DNA from: Verrucomicrobiota bacterium
Lineage (GTDB): Bacteria > Verrucomicrobiota > Verrucomicrobiia > Chthoniobacterales > SZAS-18
Direction of reading: 5' to 3'
Length of the DNA: 64,000 nucleotides
Assembly: GCA_019241085.1 (NCBI GenBank)
Contig: JAFAXH010000100.1
Coordinates: 1 to 64,000 of the forward strand
Position numbers and translations under genes: made by a program. Below, piece by piece: positions 1 to 6,473 of the stretch. Below the pieces are notes generated by a model. It was not told the DNA's origin and made no database searches. It saw only the letters and a list, made by a program, of their open reading frames with translations. Numbering within the stretch: position 1 is the stretch's first letter; each line of letters opens with the position of its first letter.

Positions 1-818
1 AGGTTGTCCGCCGCCATCGGCAGGCGCGCTTCCAACGCATTTTTCACCTGCCCGGCGCGATACGGCTCGACCGTGCGCACGGCCAGCCCATGCACGCCGT
101 CGCCAAGTCCGTAGAGTTCCTGGCCCAAAAAAAGCGGGACGAAAATAATCTCGGAATCATACAAAAATCGGCCGCTGGAAAAGATGCCGGTGATCGTGAC
201 TTCGGTCGGCGTGATGACGCTCTTGATGTCGGCGATTTCCTGCTTCGCCGCGGCGCCTTCTTTTTTTTCCAATTCGTCGAGCTTGGTCATCAGCTCGTTG
301 AGGTTGCCCGGCGAATAGAGCGTCAGCTTGTCGCCGACCTCGGCGCCGAGACTGCGCGCAAGTTCCTTGCCGATGACAACGCTGTTGCCTTCGAGGTCGA
401 ACTTGCCGCTCTCGACGCATTGCGCGATGTCGCTGATGCGCATCTCGGCGGCGGGATCGACGGCGCGAATTTTTGGCGCAACGCGCCGGCCGGAATTTTC
501 CTTTTGAATCTCCGCCACTACGGGGCCAAAAACGAACGGCGCGGCGGCTTCCACCTCGGGCGTCTGCTTCACCTTCGGCAACAGCTCGCGCCATTCGTCG
601 AGAATGCCGCCGTCCTTGGCGATGACGATGTGCGCGTCGAAGCCGACGATCTTCTTTTTCAACTCCAGATCGAAGCCGCTCATCACCGAGATGACGACGA
701 TCATGACCATGATGCCGAGCGTGACGCCGAGCACAGAGATGAGCGTGATGATGGAAAGAAACGTGCGCCGCGGCTTCAAGTAGCGCAGCGCGAGGAACAG
801 GCTGAAGGAACGGTTCAC
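1..818 (-). CDS. LolC/LolE-family lipoprotein-releasing permease (3' part outside window)
   Basis: The reverse strand reads without a stop from a GTG at 818 to the window edge, about 272 residues. The N-terminus (FLALRYLKPRRTFLSIITL, then a hydrophobic helix with GVTLGIMVMIVVISVMSGFD) is the hallmark of LolC/LolE inner-membrane permeases, followed by a periplasmic MacB_PCD-type domain. The family works with the LolD ATPase to release lipoproteins from the inner membrane toward LolA. The C-terminal three-helix FtsX domain would lie to the left, outside the window. The gene follows lysS on the same strand across a repeat element. The GTG start has no clear ribosome-binding site, but it gives the normal family N-terminus. 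Confidence 0.85.
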   Translation of the reverse strand, partial: MNRSFSLFLALRYLKPRRTFLSIITLISVLGVTLGIMVMIVVISVMSGFDLELKKKIVGFDAHIVIAKDGGILDEWRELLPKVKQTPEVEAAAPFVFGPVVAEIQKENSGRRVAPKIRAVDPAAEMRISDIAQCVESGKFDLEGNSVVIGKELARSLGAEVGDKLTLYSPGNLNELMTKLDELEKKEGAAAKQEIADIKSVITPTEVTITGIFSSGRFLYDSEIIFVPLFLGQELYGLGDGVHGLAVRTVEPYRAGQVKNALEARLPMAADN

Positions 819-829
819 GCGGAGAAAAA

Positions 830-969
830 AAGTTCTAAGCTCGAAGCTCTAAGTTCTAAACAAGTTCAAAGCTCGAAGTTCCAAACAAGCTCGAAGCTCA
901 AAAACGACAGTAGCAATACGACTTCCCATTTTCGCTTTGAACTTCGGGCTTGTTTCGAGCTTAGAACTT
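830..969. repeat. Palindromic interspersed element with 16-bp perfect terminal inverted repeats
   Basis: AAGTTCTAAGCTCGAA at 830-845 is the exact reverse complement of 954-969. The interior repeats variants of the same words (AAGCTCGAAG, AAGTTC). The element fills the lysS/permease spacer, and its right arm supplies the lysS stop codon. It has no coding capacity. It resembles a non-autonomous MITE or REP-like unit. Confidence 0.75.
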
Positions 970-2809
970 AGTGCTTCGAGCTTCCCGGCGCAGCCGGGCG
1001 CAGGTGCGGAAACAGGATGATGTCGCGGATCGACTCCGCGCCGGTGAGCAGCATGAGCAAACGATCAATGCCAATGCCAATGCCGCCGGCGGAGGGCATG
1101 CCGTGTTCGAGCGCGAGCAGGAAATCTTCGTCCACGCTTTGCGTCTCCTCGCCCGCTTGCGCGAGCAGGCGCGCGCGCTGCACGTCGGGATCGTTCAGCT
1201 CGCTGTAGCCGGGCGCGATTTCCTGGCCGTTGATGATGAGTTCAAACACATCGACCAGCGCCGGGTCGGCGGCGTTTTGTTTCGCCAGCGGCACGAGTTC
1301 CTTTGGCAAATGCGTGACGAACAGCGGGTCGAACGTTTTTTCTTCGACGAGTTTTTCAAATACCTGCTGCGTGACTTCGTGCTCCTCCATGCGGTCGCGG
1401 ATTTCCAAGTCGAGCCGTTCGCGCGCGTGCGTCACACGCTCGGCGGGCGAGAGCGCGAACCAGCCGGGCGCGACGCTCTCGATCAAATCGTGATAGCGCG
1501 CGCGACGCCATGGCCGCGCGAGGTTAATGATCTTTTCTTGTGTTAATTTCTCCAATGCTTCTTTCGACGCAGAAAAGTCGTTCGCAACTTCTTTTAACAA
1601 CTTGTGCCAAGGCTCAATATCGCGAATAACAATCCGCTCTTCTGATTCTGGTTGATTGCGGATTTCTTCCTTTGCAAAAGCGACGTCAACCATTCCACGC
1701 TTAACCAAATCGAGAGCTTTCGTGGCGACGAGATGCGCAGGTTGAGTGTCTAAAGCTTTCAACAAACCACGAAGTTCGTCGGGCAATCCTTGAACAGTTT
1801 CTCCAAACCAACTTTCAAACACTTCCACCTTCTTGACCTTCATTGTTTCCCTAAAAATTCTTTCAAACTCTCCTTCGAATCGCCGAACTGCACGCCGTAT
1901 GGCTACTTCAGTTTCAGCCCTACGATTATGTGTAATCTGAAGCGTGCCCAAGATGGTCTGTGCGAGATAACAAATAAGCTCCTCGACTAACTCCGCCATC
2001 TGCTCGAAATCGGCGAACGCCCAATACGCTTCGAGCATCGTGAACTCCGGGTTGTGCCGGCGGCTCAAGCCTTCGTTGCGAAAGTTGCGGCCGATTTCAA
2101 ACACCTTCGGAAAGCCGCCGACGAGCAGGCGCTTCAAATAAAGCTCGAGCGCGATGCGCAGATAAAATTGCGTGCCGAGCGCATTGTGGTGCGTGACGAA
2201 CGGCCGCGCCGCCGCGCCGCCGGCGACCGGCTGCATCATCGGCGTCTCGACTTCCAAAAATCCGCGCGCGTGGAAAAAATCGCGGATCGCGCGGAGGACT
2301 TTGCTGCGGGTGAGAAAAATTTCGCGCGAGCGTGCGTTGGCGACGAGGTCGAGGTAGCGCTGGCGGTAGCGCGCCTCCACGTCGGCGAGGCCGTGCCACT
2401 TGTCGGGCAACGGCCGCAGCGCCTTGCCGAGAATCTGGAACTCGCGCACGCGCACGGTCGGCTCGCCGGTTTTCGTCGTGAAACCCTCGCCTTCGACGCC
2501 GACGAAATCGCCGATGTCGAGCAAGGCGAAAAGCTCCGCCTGCGCGGGCGTCAGATTTTTCGCATTCAAATAAATCTGGATGCGCCCCGTGAGATCGCTG
2601 AGATCGAGAAAATGCGATTTGCCAAAATCGCGGTGTGCCGTGACCCGGCCGGCGGCGCGCAACGCCCTGCCTTCCGCAAACGCCGCGCGCACTTCGGCGA
2701 CCGCGCCATCGACGGCGAAGCGCGCGCCGAACGGATCGACGCCGTGCGCGCGCACCGCGTCGAGTTTGCGGCGGCGTTCGGCCAGGAGCTTGTCGGCGGA
2801 GTCTTCCAT
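968..2809 (-). CDS. lysS: Lysine--tRNA ligase (class II) with a ~130-residue insertion
   Basis: Class II LysRS, which charges tRNA-Lys. It has an N-terminal OB-fold anticodon domain (about residues 45-130), motif 2 around FRNEGLSRRHNPEFTMLEAY, and motif 3 GIGIGIDRLLML near the C-terminus. At 613 residues it is about 110-120 longer than usual. The excess is one block at about residues 295-425 (nt ~1536-1927), between VEELICYLAQTILG and INLARPWRR, where family members have a short beta-turn. The block is clearly AT-richer than the rest of the gene yet fully in frame. The ATG at 2809 was preferred over a 24-codon upstream extension because MEDSADKLLAERRRKL is the usual family start. The end overlaps a repeat arm. 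Confidence 0.95.
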   Translation of the reverse strand: MEDSADKLLAERRRKLDAVRAHGVDPFGARFAVDGAVAEVRAAFAEGRALRAAGRVTAHRDFGKSHFLDLSDLTGRIQIYLNAKNLTPAQAELFALLDIGDFVGVEGEGFTTKTGEPTVRVREFQILGKALRPLPDKWHGLADVEARYRQRYLDLVANARSREIFLTRSKVLRAIRDFFHARGFLEVETPMMQPVAGGAAARPFVTHHNALGTQFYLRIALELYLKRLLVGGFPKVFEIGRNFRNEGLSRRHNPEFTMLEAYWAFADFEQMAELVEELICYLAQTILGTLQITHNRRAETEVAIRRAVRRFEGEFERIFRETMKVKKVEVFESWFGETVQGLPDELRGLLKALDTQPAHLVATKALDLVKRGMVDVAFAKEEIRNQPESEERIVIRDIEPWHKLLKEVANDFSASKEALEKLTQEKIINLARPWRRARYHDLIESVAPGWFALSPAERVTHARERLDLEIRDRMEEHEVTQQVFEKLVEEKTFDPLFVTHLPKELVPLAKQNAADPALVDVFELIINGQEIAPGYSELNDPDVQRARLLAQAGEETQSVDEDFLLALEHGMPSAGGIGIGIDRLLMLLTGAESIRDIILFPHLRPAAPGSSKH

Positions 2810-2878
2810 GAGGAAAAAAGCGGGCGGGCAATCTGCGCTGCCCGCCGTTGCTTTGTCAACGCCGGCAGGCCGTGCCGT

Positions 2879-2928
2879 CAAAAAACAATCCCGCCGTCGC
2901 GCACGCCCGAGGCGCCCGCGACGGCGGG
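2879..2928 (-). terminator. Rho-independent terminator after the HTH gene
   Basis: On the minus strand, CCCGCCGTCGCG (2928-2917) pairs perfectly with CGCGACGGCGGG (2901-2890), a 12-bp stem. It is followed by ATTGTTTTTTG. The position, just past the HTH gene stop and before lysS, fits termination of the HTH transcript. Confidence 0.75.
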
Positions 2929-2997
2929 ATGAATGATTAACGGATGACCATCGAGCCGTCGCACGAGCGGCGGCATCGACCGGTCACATTTTAGTGA

Positions 2998-3426
2998 TTA
3001 GCGACGGCCGCGCGCTTTGCTGGCAGCGGCGCCGGCAGCGGGTGGCGCGCTCGCGGCGGCCTTCAAGCCGCGACGACCGCGGGCCGCGGCAGCTTCCGGG
3101 CTGGGGCCTTCGATTTCCACCGGGGCGCCGGCTTTGGTCTGTTGATACAACGTGGCCAGACCGCGCACGAACTCGGACCGATGGTTGAGATATTTCAGCA
3201 TCAGCAGTTCATCGCGCAACCGTTCCTGGTCGCCAGCCGGCAGGTATTTGTCCTGCACGAGCCACTTGACCAGTTTCGAGATGAGCTGATCGCTCGGGAG
3301 CCGCTGGCTGTTCTCGATTTTAATCCAGCCGGGTGTGGAAACGAAACCCTGCGCGCCGACCGCTTCCTGGGAAAGGAGCAGCTTTTTGCGCAATGCTTTG
3401 AGACGTTGTCCTAGGTTAGTATTCAT
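2998..3426 (-). CDS. Small helix-turn-helix (XRE-like) DNA-binding protein with Ala/Arg/Gly-rich tail
   Basis: 142 residues. The N-terminus (LGQRLKALRKKLLLSQEAVG, then TPGWIKIENSQRLPS) follows the pattern of an XRE-type helix-turn-helix, with the second helix region less typical. A helical middle (about residues 45-95) is followed by a basic Ala/Gly/Arg-rich tail (about 105-142) that could bind DNA non-specifically. The targets are unknown. Upstream are two direct copies of TTGTTAGGG, a candidate autoregulatory site. A strong terminator follows the gene, so it is probably transcribed alone. It could be a transcription factor or a nucleoid-associated protein. Confidence 0.7.
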   Translation of the reverse strand: MNTNLGQRLKALRKKLLLSQEAVGAQGFVSTPGWIKIENSQRLPSDQLISKLVKWLVQDKYLPAGDQERLRDELLMLKYLNHRSEFVRGLATLYQQTKAGAPVEIEGPSPEAAAARGRRGLKAAASAPPAAGAAASKARGRR

Positions 3427-3786
3427 TCTTGTTAGGGTGTGTTTTTGTTAGGGCAACCGCGCCAAGTGGATAACACGGCGACGGTTGGGTTAAGCACATT
3501 GGATACTATTCTGAATAAACCCGCAAGCGGGAATTGTAAATTTTTGTAAATTTTTTTATCCCCGGCTTGCCGGGCTTTCGACGCAAGACAAATCTTCTCC
3601 CGTTCGGGGCCGACAACCGCAGGGCAGGAAAATCGCGGTTGCGTCTAGTCCGCGGGCGATGGCATGTTCCCTGGCCCGCGCCGCGCGGGCGGGAGTTCAG
3701 CTTCTCTCGCCGCGCCGACGAGTGGCACCCTGTTAGCCTTACCTGCCGGCTGCGTCAGCGGCTGCGCGCTGCTCATTTTTTGCTCC
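3427..3786. other. Divergent intergenic region between the HTH gene and leuC
   Basis: 360 bp without a convincing gene. It holds AT-rich blocks (around 3500-3560), two small GC-rich hairpins (CCCGCAAGCGGG near 3521 and CCCGGCTTGCCGGG near 3562), and the TTGTTAGGG direct repeats next to the HTH start. Promoters for both divergent genes must lie here, but no -35/-10 pair is clear enough to call. An in-frame 41-codon upstream extension of leuC is not family-like and was rejected. Confidence 0.6.
3429..3453. promoter_or_regulatory. Direct repeat TTGTTAGGG x2 upstream of the HTH gene
   Basis: TTGTTAGGG occurs at 3429-3437 and again at 3445-3453, a 16-bp offset, directly upstream of the HTH gene's ATG (3426). 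Tandem sites at this position suggest an operator for autoregulation. The function is inferred from position only. Confidence 0.35.
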
Positions 3787-5157
3787 ATGACACTCACGGA
3801 AACCATCCTCGCTCGCGCCAGCGGCCGGCGGCACGTCGCGCCCGGCGAAAATGTCTGGGTCCAGGCGGACCTGCTCCTCACGCACGACGTGTGCGGGCCG
3901 GGCACCATCGGCGTTTTTCACCGCGAATTCGGCCGCGACGCCAAAGTCTGGGACCGGCAGAAAATCGTCATCATTCCCGACCATTATATTTTTACCGCCG
4001 ACAGCTTGAGCAATCGGAACGTGGACATCCTGCGCGACTTCGTGCGCGAGCAGGGGCTGCCGTATTTCTATGACGTGATCGACGATCCGCAGGGGCACTG
4101 GAAATTCGACGCCTCGCGCGGCCAGCTCAAGCGCCAGTATGGCGGCCGTTTCGCAGGCGTCTGCCACACGGCGATGCCGGAAAAAGGGCACGTCCGCCCC
4201 GGCGAAGTGCTCTTTGGCACTGACTCGCACACCTGCATGGCGGGCGCGTTCGGCGAATTCGCCACGGGCATCGGCAACACCGATGCGGGCTTTGTCATGG
4301 GCACCGGCAAGCTGTTGCTCAAAGTGCCGGAGACGATGCGTTTTTATTTAGAAGGCGAACTGCCGCGCGGCGTCATGGCCAAGGACGTGATCCTGCACGT
4401 CATCGGCGCCATCGGCTTCGATGGCGCGACCTATCGCGCGATGCAATGGGACGGCCCCGGCGCGAGCGCGTTGAGCATCGACGACCGCATGACGATTGCC
4501 AACATGGCCATCGAAGCCGGCGGCAAGAACGGCATCTTCGCCGCGGACCAAAAGACGTTCGATTTCGTGGACGCCCGCTGCCGCGCCAACGGCACGAAGG
4601 CCGACTACCAGCCGGCCGTCGCGGAAGGCGAGCAAAAGTTTGTTTACGACGAAAAATTCGATCTCTCGAAACTCGAGCCGACCGTCGCGATGCACCCGGA
4701 CCCCGGCAATCGCGCGCTGGCCAAAACGCTCGGCCACATTCATCTCGACCGCGCCTACATCGGAAGCTGCACCGGCGGCAAGACGAGCGACTTCCTCGCG
4801 TTTGCCGAAGTGGTCAAAGGCCGGCGCGTGGCCATCGACACCTTTGGCGTGCCAGCGACGCCGCAAGTCGTGGACGATTTGCACAAGGCGCAGCTCGGCG
4901 GCCAAAGCGCGTGGTCCGTGCTGGAATCAGCGGGCGTGCAGATGACGGAGAACGCCAGTTGCGCCGCCTGCCTCGGCGGGCCGGCTGACACGTTTGGCCG
5001 GGTGAATAAGCCGGGCCTGAATTGCATCAGCGCGACGAACCGCAATTTCCCCGGCCGCATGGGCAACAAGGAGAGCAAGGTTTTCCTCGCCAGCCCCTAC
5101 ACGGTCGCCGCCAGCGCCTTGACCGGACGCATCACCGATCCGCGGGAGTTTTTGTAA
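3787..5157 (+). CDS. leuC: 3-isopropylmalate dehydratase large subunit
   Basis: Aconitase-family 4Fe-4S hydro-lyase that interconverts 2- and 3-isopropylmalate in leucine biosynthesis, together with LeuD. 456 residues. Cluster ligands are visible in YIGSCTGGKTSDF and in SCAACLGGPADTFG. FGTDSHTCMAGAFGEFATG and NRNFPGRMG are conserved active-site stretches. The size and motif spacing match the shorter LeuC/homoaconitase-like clade, so the homoaconitase branch cannot be excluded; the adjacent leuD and the absence of lysine-AAA genes favour leucine. The ATG at 3787 (MTLTETILARASG) is the family start. leuD follows after one small lipoprotein gene, probably in one operon. Confidence 0.93.
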   Translation: MTLTETILARASGRRHVAPGENVWVQADLLLTHDVCGPGTIGVFHREFGRDAKVWDRQKIVIIPDHYIFTADSLSNRNVDILRDFVREQGLPYFYDVIDDPQGHWKFDASRGQLKRQYGGRFAGVCHTAMPEKGHVRPGEVLFGTDSHTCMAGAFGEFATGIGNTDAGFVMGTGKLLLKVPETMRFYLEGELPRGVMAKDVILHVIGAIGFDGATYRAMQWDGPGASALSIDDRMTIANMAIEAGGKNGIFAADQKTFDFVDARCRANGTKADYQPAVAEGEQKFVYDEKFDLSKLEPTVAMHPDPGNRALAKTLGHIHLDRAYIGSCTGGKTSDFLAFAEVVKGRRVAIDTFGVPATPQVVDDLHKAQLGGQSAWSVLESAGVQMTENASCAACLGGPADTFGRVNKPGLNCISATNRNFPGRMGNKESKVFLASPYTVAASALTGRITDPREFL

Positions 5158-5178
5158 AAGAAAAATCCGAGTCCCGCC

Positions 5179-5808
5179 GTGCGCGTCCACCGTCAACCGC
5201 CAGCCGGAGCTTCGCCCGTGGACAACGTCGCCGCCGTCTCCACCGCCAGGACGCGTCCTGGCAAAGTGGTTGCCGCCGCTGCCGCCAAAGCCGCAGCGGC
5301 GTTCCTGCTGCTTGGCGCCATCAGCAGTTGCAAATTGCCTGCGCCGTTTGGCGCTCGCACTCAGCCGTCGGCGCCAGCCGCAAACACCGGCAACAATAAT
5401 GGCGGTGTTCCTTATAAAGTCGTGGCGGAGACCACGCCGTTCTTCAAGATCGGTCCGCAGCAGGCCAATGGCCCGGACCTCAGCTTGAAACGCGACACCC
5501 GCCTGAGCTTGCTCAAGCACAGTTTCGGCTACAGCCAGGTGCGACTCGAGGACGGCCAGACCGGGATGGTGGGCAACGAAGACATCCGCGCACTCACCCC
5601 GCAGGAAATCGCCGCGCTCGCGCCACCGCCATCCACGCAAACGCCGCCGGGCCGGTCGCCGCTCTTCGGCGCCACGAACCCGCCGCGCCGTCCGCGCTTT
5701 CACGGCCCCGCGCTGCCGATCCCGCCGGACTCACAGGAGCCAAGCCTGCCCACGCCGGACGCTTCGCCGACGCCGCGACCGGGGCCGACTCCGAAATTTC
5801 GTTTTTAA
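5179..5808 (+). CDS. Putative lipoprotein with SH3-like segment and Pro-rich tail
   Basis: 209 residues from a GTG at 5179; a second in-frame GTG at 5218 would remove 13 residues. An Ala-rich hydrophobic stretch ends in LLLGAISSC, a plausible lipobox, so the mature protein is probably membrane-anchored. The middle (about 78-140: PFFKIGPQ...SLLKHSFGYSQVRLEDGQTG) resembles a bacterial SH3-like domain that reads out a surface property. The C-terminal 60 residues are Pro-rich and likely disordered. It sits between leuC and leuD with gaps of about 20 bp, an odd place for an envelope protein. Its function is unknown. Confidence 0.7.
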   Translation: MRVHRQPPAGASPVDNVAAVSTARTRPGKVVAAAAAKAAAAFLLLGAISSCKLPAPFGARTQPSAPAANTGNNNGGVPYKVVAETTPFFKIGPQQANGPDLSLKRDTRLSLLKHSFGYSQVRLEDGQTGMVGNEDIRALTPQEIAALAPPPSTQTPPGRSPLFGATNPPRRPRFHGPALPIPPDSQEPSLPTPDASPTPRPGPTPKFRF

Positions 5809-5826
5809 CTCCCAACCCTTTTTAAC

Positions 5827-6387
5827 ATGGCATCACCCACGCGTCTTACCGGTCCAGTTTATGTGGTCAACGACAACATCGACACCGACCAGATCATCCC
5901 CGCCGAATACCTGACTCTCGTGCCGACGAATCCCGACGAATACGAGAAGCTCGGCAGCTACGCGATGTGCGGGCTGCCCAACGCGCTCTACCCGACGCGC
6001 TTCGTGCCCGCCGATGAAATGAAGACGCCGTATCCCATCGTCATCGCCGGCCGCAATTTCGGTTGCGGCTCCTCGCGTGAACACGCGCCCATCGCGCTCG
6101 GTGCGGCGGGCGCGCAAGCTGTGGTGGCCGCGACTTACGCCCGCATTTTTTTCCGCAACTGCGTCGCCACCGGCGAACTGTTCCCGTTTGAGTCGGCAAC
6201 GCCGCTAAACGAGGAATTTCAAACCGGCGACGAGGCGACGCTCGACTTCGAGCACGAGACGCTGACCCGCAGCCGCGACGGTCGCGTGTTCCACTTGAAA
6301 CCGCTCGGCGAAGTGCGGCCAGTGGTGGAAGCCGGCGGGATTTTCAACTACGCCCGCCAGAGCGGCATGATTGCCGCCCAAGCGTAA
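5827..6387 (+). CDS. leuD: 3-isopropylmalate dehydratase small subunit
   Basis: LeuD swivel-domain subunit, partner of LeuC. 186 residues. It contains NDNIDTDQIIPAEYL near residue 20, the substrate-loop position YLTL, and the signature GRNFGCGSSREHAP near residue 80. The ATG at 5827 gives a standard N-terminus. The gene is 18 bp downstream of the small lipoprotein gene and closes the leuC-lipoprotein-leuD unit. Palindromic repeats follow before the convergent peptidase gene. Confidence 0.94.
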   Translation: MASPTRLTGPVYVVNDNIDTDQIIPAEYLTLVPTNPDEYEKLGSYAMCGLPNALYPTRFVPADEMKTPYPIVIAGRNFGCGSSREHAPIALGAAGAQAVVAATYARIFFRNCVATGELFPFESATPLNEEFQTGDEATLDFEHETLTRSRDGRVFHLKPLGEVRPVVEAGGIFNYARQSGMIAAQA

Positions 6388-6399
6388 GCGCAGTTAGGA

Positions 6400-6462
6400 G
6401 CGTTTCGCCGAAACGCCCCATTATCGGTGGTGGGAAAATTCGGACGGCTCGGCGAGCCGTCC
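6400..6462. repeat. Two adjacent palindromes in the leuD / peptidase convergent spacer
   Basis: GCGTTTCGCCGAAACGC (6400-6416) is an 8-bp-stem palindrome. GGACGGCTCG (6442-6451) pairs with CGAGCCGTCC (6453-6462). Both form tight GC-rich hairpins between convergent genes and could act as bidirectional terminators, although there is no T-tract. They look like REP-type palindromes. Confidence 0.6.
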
Positions 6463-6473
6463 CTACCGTGACT

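Noticed and set aside
1536-1927. lysS insertion as an intein
   Set aside because: No Cys/Ser at the left junction, no His-Asn at the right junction and no splicing or endonuclease motifs.
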